Assembly (NCBI RefSeq): GCF_038419845.1
Contig: NZ_JBCAQT010000004.1
Coordinates: 1 to 64,000, forward strand
Source: Marinimicrobium sp038419845
Lineage (GTDB): Bacteria > Pseudomonadota > Gammaproteobacteria > Pseudomonadales > Cellvibrionaceae
Length of the DNA: 64,000 nucleotides
Direction of reading: 5' to 3'
In this document: positions 17,039 through 24,557 of the stretch, piece by piece
How the letters are laid out: every line of letters begins with the position of its first letter
Numbering within the stretch: the stretch's first letter is position 1
Position numbers and translations under genes: made by a program
Notes under the pieces: model-generated
The model's input: only the letters and a program-made list of their open reading frames with translations
Told to the model about the DNA's origin: nothing
Database searches by the model: none

Positions 17039-17802
17039 GGATTATTGCCTTCTATCGGGTAAGCGCAGCGAAACCCCTGATTACTGGCGGTGGTCTCCGG
17101 GGTGTAGTTGCTGCGCGATTGGTAACGTAAAAGGGTGGCGTAATGGGCGCTGTCATACCGGGCCATCAGTCGGCCGGTATCCCCACAGGAGCCGCCCCCC
17201 AGATCGATTTTCTCGCCATTGCTCAGCAGCAGCTGGTAATCCTCCAGCCACTCGTTGACCGGGCCGATAAAACCGGTCAAACCATGCACGGGATCTTCAT
17301 AATGCACGGAGCGCTGTTCGCCGTACCAGGCAAACACCGCATTGGCATAGGCCTGATCACTCATATTGCTGTTAGTGCGCAGCAAGTGAACCAGATACTC
17401 CCACTGAACCAGCGTCGGTAGCGCACCGCCCCGGGCCTCGCAATAGGCGCGCGCCGCGAACCAGGGTACCTGCACGACGGGTTCGTCACCTTCGCCGTTG
17501 GGCGTCAGGTCAGAATGCCATTGGCGCAGGTAATGTCCATCGTGAAAGAGATCGGCCACCGCCGAGCGCCGCCATTGCGGGTACCGCTCGACAAACTCGG
17601 CATAAGCGGCCCGGTTGACCGGATGCGGGTCAACGCGAAAGGCATCGACCCACTCGGTTTGAACTTCCCGATCCAGCAATACAGGGTGGACGAAAGTGCC
17701 GGCAGGGACCTCGACGGGGCCTTCCGCACCCACCCAGGCGCTCCCGACCATGAGCAGACCCACCAGCGCGATTCTGAGTTTGACGCCCGCTGATCCGTTC
17801 AT
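17035..17802 (-). CDS. nirV: NirV-like formylglycine-generating-enzyme-family protein
   Basis: 255 residues with a signal peptide (about 8-26, ending VGA) and a SUMF1/FGE-type fold: PAGTFVHP near the start, a central VQVPWFAARAYCEARGGALPTLVQWEYLV (about 111-139, the most conserved FGE block) and C-terminal GGGSCGDTG and NQGFRCAY. NirV proteins of this type accompany nirK in several denitrifiers, with unproven function. The FGE redox cysteine pair is not evident. It begins 44 bases after the nirK stop and overlaps the SCO gene. Confidence 0.75.
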   Translation of the reverse strand: MNGSAGVKLRIALVGLLMVGSAWVGAEGPVEVPAGTFVHPVLLDREVQTEWVDAFRVDPHPVNRAAYAEFVERYPQWRRSAVADLFHDGHYLRQWHSDLTPNGEGDEPVVQVPWFAARAYCEARGGALPTLVQWEYLVHLLRTNSNMSDQAYANAVFAWYGEQRSVHYEDPVHGLTGFIGPVNEWLEDYQLLLSNGEKIDLGGGSCGDTGRLMARYDSAHYATLLRYQSRSNYTPETTASNQGFRCAYPIEGNNP

Positions 17803-17846
17803 GGTAAGACCTCGTCGAATTTAGTGTTGCGAGTGGATGGCCAGGC

Positions 17847-18989
17847 TCACTTGGCTTCGCGCGGGCCGGCAATCAAGGCACCGGCCGCACCGCGTTCGGC
17901 GTCGTGAAATTCGTGATCGACCAGTTTGTAGACACCTTCCTCGGGCACAATGAATTCCACCACCGCGCCGTTACTGGCACCCAAAAGAACGGTCTGCATA
18001 CCCCGCCACTCGTTCTCCAGGTTGCCCTCGTACCACACGCGGTCAAAAATCGCGCCGATGACGTGAAAGCTGGAGGTGCCATTGGGGCCGGCATTCAGCA
18101 CGTAGAGGCGTACGCGATCGCCTTTGTTCGCCCGCAGAGGTTGGTCCATCAGTGCGGAGACGTGGCCGTTAAAAGTGACATGACTCGGATTGTTGGCCAT
18201 GGCCGCCTGGTGATCGTAAATATGGGAATCACCCGCCTTCTGCAGATAGAACTCCGACTGGGTAATCACATACTCGTGATCGGCCTCGGTGGGATAACCC
18301 TCTTTGGGAGACACCACCACGGCGCCATACTGCCCCATGGCGGTGTGCATCAGCACACTGGAGGTACCGCAGTGATACATATAAACGCCGGGATAGTTCG
18401 CAACCCACTCAAACCGGATGGTCTCTCCCGGAGCGATACTGCGCCACTTGTCATCGGCGGCCACGGTGCCGCTGTGAAAGTCCATGGAGTGCGGCATGGG
18501 CGAGATCGCCGGCTCGGGCTTCTGGTAGGGGTTGGCCGCCAACTGATGGTAGAAAGGCGCCGGCCCCTTGCCGGGTTCGGTGATCACGACCGGTTCGTCC
18601 GAGCGGTTTTTCATGGTAAAGATCACCCGGTCGCCTTCTCGTACATGGAGCACTGGCCCCGGCACCGTGCCACCAAAAGTCCAGGCGTTATAGCTTACGC
18701 CAGGAGCCACCTCCACTTTCTGGGAAAAGGTATCCAGACGCACCTCGTGGGTGCGGTTTCCTTTGTAATCCAGCTTGGCCAAATGGGGGGAGGCGGTCAT
18801 ATACTCGCCCACAACCGCATCGCCCTGATAGTCTTCCCGGTACACTTCAGCGGTCGGCATGCCATAGAGCTTGCCATCCACCGAAAACTCCCCGGCGTCA
18901 TCCACGACGGTTTGCTGCGAACAACCGGCCAACCACAAGGCCGAAGCCACACCCGCGCCCAACACTACTGATTTCATGACTGTTTTCAT
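17847..18989 (-). CDS. nirK: Copper nitrite reductase NirK, predicted lipoprotein
   Basis: 380 residues. It reduces nitrite to NO at a trimeric two-copper enzyme. The lipobox LAGC (Cys23) predicts outer-membrane anchoring, as in Neisseria AniA. Type-1 ligands: His167, Cys207, His215. Type-2 ligands: His172, His206, His359. Catalytic pair: Asp170 (PHSMDFH) and His309 (SSFHVIG). The position five residues after His215, usually the axial Met, is Gln220; a Met occurs at 218. It starts at ATG 18989, downstream of the cytochrome c gene, its likely electron donor. Confidence 0.93.
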   Translation of the reverse strand: MKTVMKSVVLGAGVASALWLAGCSQQTVVDDAGEFSVDGKLYGMPTAEVYREDYQGDAVVGEYMTASPHLAKLDYKGNRTHEVRLDTFSQKVEVAPGVSYNAWTFGGTVPGPVLHVREGDRVIFTMKNRSDEPVVITEPGKGPAPFYHQLAANPYQKPEPAISPMPHSMDFHSGTVAADDKWRSIAPGETIRFEWVANYPGVYMYHCGTSSVLMHTAMGQYGAVVVSPKEGYPTEADHEYVITQSEFYLQKAGDSHIYDHQAAMANNPSHVTFNGHVSALMDQPLRANKGDRVRLYVLNAGPNGTSSFHVIGAIFDRVWYEGNLENEWRGMQTVLLGASNGAVVEFIVPEEGVYKLVDHEFHDAERGAAGALIAGPREAK

Positions 18990-19066
18990 CGCTTTACTCT
19001 CTTTTCCAGAGGAACCACATTTACCAAAAGGATCCGTTTCTAAACGGGACCATCAATTTCAATTCG

Positions 19067-19492
19067 CTAGCGCAGGGCCTGAACGGAGGCTTCTGAGATC
19101 GGCCCGTCTTCACCATTCAGATCCGACAGAATGTAGGCCACCAGATCCACTATCTTCTGGTTGTCGATATGGGCCATGGCTGGCATATGGCCGCTGTAGT
19201 GATCACCGTTCACCTCCAGCGGCCCGGACACGCCTTTGATGATCACCTCGGCCAGATACTCGGGATTGCCGGCGATGTTGGGGTTGTCTGCCAGTGGGGG
19301 AAAAGCGCCCTTGATACCCGCCCCGCCGGGCTGGTGACACGCCTGACAGTTCTGCTGGTAAACGGCTTTGCCATTAGTGGGGTCAGCGGCCCAGGCGGTC
19401 ACCGCCAACATCGCGCCGATGCCGCCGAGCAGCAATTGCCGAAGCAGCCTGGAAGCAGAACGAAAGAAAGGCCCTGGGGGTTCACGGTTCAT
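19067..19492 (-). CDS. Small mono-haem cytochrome c
   Basis: About 141 residues: an N-terminal membrane/signal segment (about 18-37, ending TAWA), the haem motif CQACH (about 48-52) and a likely axial Met in GHMPAM. It is a class I periplasmic cytochrome that could feed electrons to NirK. ATG 19492 has AGAGGT 7 bases upstream. The reading frame stays open for another 70 codons upstream, through the hairpin at 19579-19604; I treat that extension as leader. Spacing to nirK is 77 bp, with a small ccgttt/aaacgg dyad at 19034-19047. Confidence 0.85.
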   Translation of the reverse strand: MNREPPGPFFRSASRLLRQLLLGGIGAMLAVTAWAADPTNGKAVYQQNCQACHQPGGAGIKGAFPPLADNPNIAGNPEYLAEVIIKGVSGPLEVNGDHYSGHMPAMAHIDNQKIVDLVAYILSDLNGEDGPISEASVQALR

Positions 19493-19570
19493 AAAACACC
19501 TCTTGTCAAAATAGCGAGAAAGGCAAAGAAAGGCGTGGATAAGCCACGGCTCCACCGCTTTCGAGCGGCC

Positions 19571-19604
19571 AAAAAAAAGCCCGAAGATGAACACATCTTC
19601 GGGC
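19571..19604 (-). terminator. Intrinsic terminator inside the cytochrome c leader
   Basis: An 11-bp perfect stem gcccgaagatg/catcttcgggc with a 4-base loop is followed on the minus strand by eight T residues. It lies about 80 bp before the cytochrome c start with no recognised gene upstream on that strand. It therefore ends a short leader RNA or small RNA of roughly 100-150 nt. Confidence 0.8.
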
Positions 19605-19732
19605 CTGCTTAGAAGGGACTCAGCATCGGCGTGAATTACAGCGCTACTCCATGGCTTACCATCGGGATAGGCATAAGTTCTGGCACAATGGTTCATACGC
19701 ACCTCAGTCTGTTACGGGGCGAGGCACGGTTG

Positions 19733-19761
19733 TTACAATCTCACCCACAGCTTCATATAAA
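19733..19761 (+). promoter_or_regulatory. Sigma-70-like promoter for the P450 leader
   Basis: A -35 element TTACAA (19733-19738), a 17-base spacer and a -10 element TATAAA (19756-19761) predict a start near 19768, about 136 bases before the 57-codon ORF. Confidence 0.5.
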
Positions 19762-19806
19762 CAGAAATAATTGCGCCAGGACATTCCCACAAAGTAGCTA
19801 CTCCTG

Positions 19807-19831
19807 TGGGTATAGGCTCATACCCATTTTT
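19807..19831 (+). terminator. Attenuator-like hairpin in the P450 leader
   Basis: A stem tgggtat/ataccca (19807-19813 and 19820-19826) is followed by TTTTT (19827-19831), about 40 bases after the predicted start. The upstream cccaca (19786-19791) can pair with tgtggg (19805-19810), which would exclude the terminator stem. This is a classic pair of mutually exclusive structures. Confidence 0.5.
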
Positions 19832-19903
19832 ATCTGGAGCCGTGGATGCTGCACGGCCCCTACCTCCACCGGTGCAGCCGGGAGACTATTGAGGGGTAAA
19901 CCC

Positions 19904-20077
19904 ATGGAAAAACTCAAACCGGACGTTGTAGTATGGCCGCTCAGCTGCCGATTTGACCCTTCCTGCTTTAGCCGCAAACCACGAGCACGCAATAACAACG
20001 TCAGAACACCCCCAGAAACGCTCCGGCAACCAACGGAGTCGTGGGTGTGCGTACCTTTACTGGGAGAAATGCTATGA
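19904..20077 (+). CDS. 57-residue ORF coupled to the P450 gene
   Basis: A small basic, cysteine-containing product opening MEKLKPDVVVWPLSC and ending PLLGEML. ATG 19904 has GAGGGG about 8 bases upstream. Its stop overlaps the P450 start as ATGA (20074-20077). No family is recognised. The good ribosome site and the overlap suggest it is translated, either as a protein or as a leader that gates P450 translation. It could also be a chance frame. Confidence 0.45.
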   Translation: MEKLKPDVVVWPLSCRFDPSCFSRKPRARNNNVRTPPETLRQPTESWVCVPLLGEML

Positions 20078-21231
20078 TCGATGTTGAAGAACGGTATGAC
20101 TGGAACCCCAGGTCCGATGAAGTGTTGGACCACCCCCTCACCACGTTCGACCGAATGCGAAGCAGGTGCCCGGTCGCCCACAGCGATTATATGGGCTGGT
20201 CCGTATTCCGGCACGAGGATATACTTCGGGTCGTTGAGGATGATGCTACCTTCAGCAATCAAGTATCCAGACACCGGTCGGTGCCCAACGGCCTGGACAA
20301 GCCCGAGCACAGTCCTTACAGAGCGTTGATTGAGCCTTTTTTTTCACAGGCTCGCATGGCCGCATTCGAACCCTTGTGCCGGGACATCTCCGCCGACCTG
20401 ATCAGCGGCGTACTCAACCGTCAGTGCGTCGACACTGTTCCGGCGCTGGCCGAGAATTTTGCGCTGCAAATCCAGTGTGCTTTTCTCGGATGGCCCAGAA
20501 ACCTGCAGGAACCGCTTCGCCGGTGGTCCCATGAGAACCACGAGGCTACCCTGGCCGGTGATCGCGAGGCCATGAACGAAATCGCCCAGCGCTTCAGTCG
20601 CTATATTCACGAACTGCTGGAAAGCCGCCGCAAACAAGGCGCCTGGGCACCGGACGACATCACCACCGAGATCATGACCAGCCGCATCAACGATGAGCCC
20701 ATCCCCGAGGCCGATATCGTCAGCATTCTCAGAAACTGGACGGTGGGCGAAATCGGCACCATCGCCGCCTCAATCGGGTTGCTGTTGAAGTACCTGGCGG
20801 AGCACCCGGAGCTCCAGGAGACCTTGCGCCGGGCACCTCAAACTATTACCGAAGCGGTGGATGAGATACTTCGCATTCACGGGCCGCTGATCACCAACCG
20901 TCGCCGGGCCACCCGGCCGGTCACCCTGGGTGGCCGCGCCATTGCTACCGACGACCGGGTTACCGTCAACTGGGTGTCGGCCAACCGGGATGAAGCGGTA
21001 TTCCCCAAGCCCGATGATTTCCGCTGGGGGAGAGATCAGCATCAGAACCTGCTGTACGGAGCCGGGCTGCATGTCTGCCCCGGAGCGCCCCTGGCAAGGC
21101 TGGAGCTGGGAGTGTTTCTCGAGGAATTACTAGCCGCTACCGGCGGGTTTTCGCTCAGCCCCGGCAGGAGTCCGGTCAATGCCTATTACCCCGCCAGTGG
21201 GTATCAACACTTGTGGCTGGACTTTTCTTAG
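20074..21231 (+). CDS. Cytochrome P450
   Basis: 385 residues, soluble bacterial class. The haem loop is YGAGLHVCPGAPLAR, with Cys335 as thiolate ligand. The ExxR motif is EILR (264-267), and HSPYR in helix C is the usual HxxxR. The I-helix reads NWTVGEIGT (222-229), so the usual acid-threonine pair is arranged differently from AGxDT. No ferredoxin or reductase gene is adjacent; the neighbours are the nirK cluster and a peroxiredoxin. The substrate is unknown. ATG 20074 has GGGAG upstream and overlaps the 57-codon ORF stop. Confidence 0.9.
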   Translation: MIDVEERYDWNPRSDEVLDHPLTTFDRMRSRCPVAHSDYMGWSVFRHEDILRVVEDDATFSNQVSRHRSVPNGLDKPEHSPYRALIEPFFSQARMAAFEPLCRDISADLISGVLNRQCVDTVPALAENFALQIQCAFLGWPRNLQEPLRRWSHENHEATLAGDREAMNEIAQRFSRYIHELLESRRKQGAWAPDDITTEIMTSRINDEPIPEADIVSILRNWTVGEIGTIAASIGLLLKYLAEHPELQETLRRAPQTITEAVDEILRIHGPLITNRRRATRPVTLGGRAIATDDRVTVNWVSANRDEAVFPKPDDFRWGRDQHQNLLYGAGLHVCPGAPLARLELGVFLEELLAATGGFSLSPGRSPVNAYYPASGYQHLWLDFS

Positions 21232-21412
21232 TGGCCCGAGTGGCCATTCCCCTTGTATATGCATTCTCGCTATAGGTTATGCAAATTCGTGATTTAACAG
21301 CACGCGATCATTCCGATAGGATATCCTTAATTCACGGGCAGAGGGTTGCAAATGATCAACACCGCCCGCATCTCTAGGCTTCAATCAGCAAATCCGCTAA
21401 GGAGGAAAGCTT

Positions 21413-22072
21413 ATGGCCCTGCGAATCGGCAGTACCGCACCGGACTTTACCGCGCAGACCACCGAAGGCCAGATCAATTTTCATGACTGGATTGGTGACT
21501 CTTGGGCAATTCTGTTCTCACACCCCAAAGACTTTACTCCTGTATGCACCACTGAGTTGGGCTACATGGCCAAGCTGAAGCCGGACTTCGACAAGCGCAA
21601 CACCAAAATCATTGGTCTGTCGGTCGACCCGGTGGAGAACCACTCCGAGTGGAGCAAGGATATTGAGGAGACTCAGGGAACGGCGCCGAACTATCCGATG
21701 ATCGGCGATACCGACCTGAAGGTTTCCAAGCTGTACGACATGCTGCCCGAAGACGAAGGCGACAGTGCCGAGGGCCGTACTCCGGCTGACAACGCCACTG
21801 TACGCGCGGTCTTCATCATCGGCCCGGACAAGAAGATCAAGGCGCAACTGATCTACCCCATGACCAGCGGGCGCAACTTTGATGAGATTCTGCGTCTGTT
21901 GGAGTCCATTCAACTGACCGCCAAACACACGGTGGCAACGCCGGTGAACTGGAAAAACGGCGAAGATATCATCATTCCGCCGTCGGTCAGCGATGAGGAT
22001 GCGAAGAAAAAATTCCCGGAAGGCTTCAAAACCCTCAAGCCCTATCTGCGGGTGGCCAAGCAGCCCCAGTAA
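21413..22072 (+). CDS. 1-Cys peroxiredoxin (Prx6 type)
   Basis: 219 residues. It reduces peroxides and possibly peroxynitrite through the peroxidatic Cys45 in HPKDFTPVCTTELG. The catalytic Arg is in ATVRAVFIIGPD, and the long C-terminal dimerisation part (TPVNWKNGEDIIIPPSV, LKPYLRV) is that of Prx6. ATG 21413 has a strong AAGGAGG. A GC-rich terminator follows at 22089-22114. Its place after the P450 and near NO enzymes fits a redox-stress role. Confidence 0.92.
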   Translation: MALRIGSTAPDFTAQTTEGQINFHDWIGDSWAILFSHPKDFTPVCTTELGYMAKLKPDFDKRNTKIIGLSVDPVENHSEWSKDIEETQGTAPNYPMIGDTDLKVSKLYDMLPEDEGDSAEGRTPADNATVRAVFIIGPDKKIKAQLIYPMTSGRNFDEILRLLESIQLTAKHTVATPVNWKNGEDIIIPPSVSDEDAKKKFPEGFKTLKPYLRVAKQPQ

Positions 22073-22088
22073 CCCGCTCGCGAACACG

Positions 22089-22114
22089 CCGGCGGCGCCC
22101 GCCGCCGGTTTTCT
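22089..22114 (+). terminator. Intrinsic terminator after the peroxiredoxin gene
   Basis: Stem ccggcggc/gccgccgg (22089-22096, 22101-22108), 4-base loop, then ttttct. It ends 42 bases after the peroxiredoxin stop. A TATAAT at 22142-22147 beyond it probably serves yafJ. Confidence 0.8.
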
Positions 22115-22183
22115 GTCTCCTTGTGCGCCCATCCCTGAGCGTATAATGTTCGGTCAAGTCCGGAACCTGAGAGCCTGCCGATC

Positions 22184-22960
22184 ATGTGCGAACTTCTGGC
22201 CATGAGTGCCAATACCCCCACCGACCTGTGTTTCAGCTTCACCGGGCTGACCCGTCGCGGTGGTGAAACCGGTCCCCATAAAGACGGTTGGGGTGTGGCC
22301 TTTTACGAAGGCAAAGGCGTGCGCTGCTTTCACGATGTGGGCGCCAGCGCCTCCTCCCGCATCGCCGAGGTGGTGCAGACCCATCCGATCAAAAGCGAAG
22401 TGGCCATCTGCCATATACGCCAGGCCAATGTGGGGAGAATCTGCCTGGCCAATACCCATCCGTTCACCCGGGAGCTCTGGGGCCGGTACTGGGTGTTTGC
22501 CCACAACGGCCAGCTGTCGGGCTTTTCGCCCGACCCCGGATTCTACGAACCGGTCGGTACGACCGACAGCGAAGCGCTGTTCTGCGATATTCTCAACCAT
22601 CTTCGTCAGCACTGTGACCGGGACGCCCCCACTGAAGAGTTGGTTCGCCAGTTGGTTGAGCTGTCCAGGACCTACGCCCGCGAAGGTGTGTTCAACCTGC
22701 TGCTGAGCAACGGCGACTGGCTGTTCACTTACTGCTCCACCAAGATGGCCTGTATTACCCGCCGAGCCCCGTTCGGCCCCGCCCGGCTGAAAGACGCGGA
22801 TATGGTGGTGGACTTCGAATCGGAAACCACGCCCGACGATGTTGTCAGCGTGATCGTCACCGAACCACTCACCAGCGATGAGACCTGGGATATCTATCAG
22901 CCCGGGGAGTGGCGCCTGTGGCGCAAGGGCGAAGTGGTGATGACAGAATCTGACCTCTGA
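22184..22960 (+). CDS. yafJ: Class II glutamine amidotransferase YafJ-like
   Basis: 258 residues. An Ntn-type glutaminase domain opens MCELLAMSA, so Cys2 becomes the N-terminal nucleophile after Met removal. GGETGPHKDGWGVAFYEG, ICHIRQANVG, NTHPF and FAHNGQL are the other family motifs. The acceptor substrate is unknown. ATG 22184 is fixed by the Cys2 requirement. The gene converges on trpB2 through a hairpin region. Confidence 0.88.
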   Translation: MCELLAMSANTPTDLCFSFTGLTRRGGETGPHKDGWGVAFYEGKGVRCFHDVGASASSRIAEVVQTHPIKSEVAICHIRQANVGRICLANTHPFTRELWGRYWVFAHNGQLSGFSPDPGFYEPVGTTDSEALFCDILNHLRQHCDRDAPTEELVRQLVELSRTYAREGVFNLLLSNGDWLFTYCSTKMACITRRAPFGPARLKDADMVVDFESETTPDDVVSVIVTEPLTSDETWDIYQPGEWRLWRKGEVVMTESDL

Positions 22961-23002
22961 ACTATCCGGCGGTAACATTCAGGCGGGAGCAGTCTTAAAG
23001 AA

Positions 23003-23036
23003 GCTCGCGCCCAGCGCTTTAGCGCTGGAGGCGAGC
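23003..23036. terminator. Hairpin between yafJ and trpB2
   Basis: Perfect 8-bp stem ccagcgct/agcgctgg (23011-23028), enclosed by gctcgc/gcgagc (23003-23008, 23031-23036). It lies between convergent genes and could stop both; there is no strong T run. Confidence 0.5.
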
Positions 23037-23052
23037 GGAGCGTTTCAGGTCG

Positions 23053-24405
23053 TTACACCGAAGGCAAACCGGACAGAGCCATTGCCATTTCCTCTTCGCT
23101 GTATTCGTGGTCACTCAACTCGCCAGAGAAATAGGCCGTATAGGCCGCCATGTCGAAGTGACCGTGCCCACAGAGATTGAACAGTATGGTCTCGGACTTG
23201 CCCTCTTCCTTGCAGCGCAAGGCTTCGTCGATCGCCCCCTTGACCGCGTGATTGGCCTCGGGGGCCGGAACTATGCCTTCGTGACGGGCGAAGAATACGC
23301 CGGCTTCAAAGCACTGGCGCTGGGTGTAGGACACCGCATCAAACAGATCCAGCTCCCTGGCATGGGAGACCAATGGCGCCATACCGTGATAACGCAGCCC
23401 GCCGGCGTGAAAACCCGGCGGGGTAAAACCCGAGCCCAGAGTGTGCATCTTGGTCAGTGGCGTCATCTGGGCGGTATCACCGTAGTCGTAGGCATATTTG
23501 CCGCGCGTGAGCGTGGGACAGGCCGAGGGCTCCACCGCCACAATACGCGAGCGCTCACCACCGCGCAGGGCATGCCCCATGAACGGGAACGCGATACCGG
23601 CAAAATTGGAGCCACCGCCGGTGCAGCCCACAATCACATCCGGCCAGCTGTCCGCCATTTCCATCTGCTGCATGGCTTCCAGGCCGATAATGCTCTGGTG
23701 CAGCAATACATGGTTGAGCACGGAGCCCAGAGCGTATTTGGTATCTGGATCCTGCACGGCCAGCTCCACCGCCTCGGAGATGGCAATTCCCAGGCTACCG
23801 GTGTGCTCCGGGTTCTCGGCCAATACCTTGCGGCCAAACTCGGTCTGATCCGAGGGTGACGGCAGACAATGGGCCCCGTAAGTTTCCATCACTGCCCGGC
23901 GGTAGGGCTTCTGGTCGTAGGAGACCCGTACCTGAAACACGTTGATATCCAGACCGAAAAGCGCACCGGCATAGGACAGGGAGGTGCCCCACTGGCCGGC
24001 TCCGGTTTCGGTGGTCAGGCGCTTGGTGCCGGCCTGCTGGTTGTAGAACGCTTGGGCAATGGCGGTATTGGGCTTGTGGCTACCGGCCGGACTGACCCCT
24101 TCGTATTTGTAGAAGATCTTCGCCGGTGTGCCCAGGGCTTTTTCCAGCCGATGCGCACGATACAGCGGTGCCGGGCGCCATTGGCGGTAGACATCGCGCA
24201 CCGGCTCTGGGATCTCCACCTCGCGCTCGGTACTCACCTCCTGCTCGATCAAAGCCATAGGGAACAGCGGTTCCAGGTCCGCCGGCCCTACCGGCTGATG
24301 AGTTTGAGGATGAAGCACGGGTGGCATGGGACGGGGGAAGTCCGCCTGGATGTTGTACCAGGCTTTGGGCATCTGGTCTTCGTCGAGAAGAAATTTGGTC
24401 TGCAT
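23053..24405 (-). CDS. Tryptophan synthase beta-like PLP enzyme (TrpB2 type)
   Basis: 450 residues. It matches the longer TrpB2 group, which joins indole and serine without a TrpA partner, rather than the about 400-residue TrpB1. The PLP lysine is Lys111 in PAGSHKPNTA. ETGAGQWGTSLSYAG and the phosphate-binding CTGGGSNFAG are present, and the C-terminal NLCGHGHFDM fits. No trp genes are adjacent, so salvage or a side function is possible. ATG 24405. Confidence 0.88.
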   Translation of the reverse strand: MQTKFLLDEDQMPKAWYNIQADFPRPMPPVLHPQTHQPVGPADLEPLFPMALIEQEVSTEREVEIPEPVRDVYRQWRPAPLYRAHRLEKALGTPAKIFYKYEGVSPAGSHKPNTAIAQAFYNQQAGTKRLTTETGAGQWGTSLSYAGALFGLDINVFQVRVSYDQKPYRRAVMETYGAHCLPSPSDQTEFGRKVLAENPEHTGSLGIAISEAVELAVQDPDTKYALGSVLNHVLLHQSIIGLEAMQQMEMADSWPDVIVGCTGGGSNFAGIAFPFMGHALRGGERSRIVAVEPSACPTLTRGKYAYDYGDTAQMTPLTKMHTLGSGFTPPGFHAGGLRYHGMAPLVSHARELDLFDAVSYTQRQCFEAGVFFARHEGIVPAPEANHAVKGAIDEALRCKEEGKSETILFNLCGHGHFDMAAYTAYFSGELSDHEYSEEEMAMALSGLPSV

Positions 24406-24513
24406 GGACGGGGTTCCTGTCAGTGTGATTATTATCGCTTTGATAGAATAATACTGAAGCCGTCGAAAGATGCCAACACGACGAAACGCGAGAACCGGCC
24501 CTTAATAGTTTCC

Positions 24514-24549
24514 CCTTTGGCGGCCCAGGCTTTAACGGACCGCCAAAGG
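24514..24549. terminator. Hairpin after fadL-like gene
   Basis: A 10-bp stem cctttggcgg/ccgccaaagg lies just past the stop of the outer-membrane transporter gene, without a T run on the minus strand. Confidence 0.5.
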
Positions 24550-24557
24550 AGCGAGCC

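Larger units (their letters stand above)
19493..19903. promoter_or_regulatory. Structured divergent region between nirK cluster and P450
   Basis: About 410 bp without a confident gene. On the minus strand it has a strong intrinsic terminator (19571-19604) and then two further hairpins, ccgct-TTCG-agcgg (19555-19568) and cgtgg/ccacg (19534-19548). On the plus strand it has a sigma-70-like promoter (19733-19761) and a hairpin with a T run (19807-19831). I see no full FNR or NsrR operator. Confidence 0.5.

Noticed and set aside
19579..19604. NsrR site at the cytochrome c leader
   Set aside because: It contains aagatg and catctt halves, but only 4 bases apart instead of the required spacing; with the T8 run it is a terminator.
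19798..20310. Minus-strand ORF opposite the P450 leader
   Set aside because: It overlaps the 57-codon ORF and the P450 on the other strand, with no ribosome site or recognised domain.
20074..21231. Calling the P450 a nitric oxide reductase (P450nor)
   Set aside because: The location is suggestive, but no P450nor-specific residue pattern could be confirmed, so it is left as P450 of unknown substrate.
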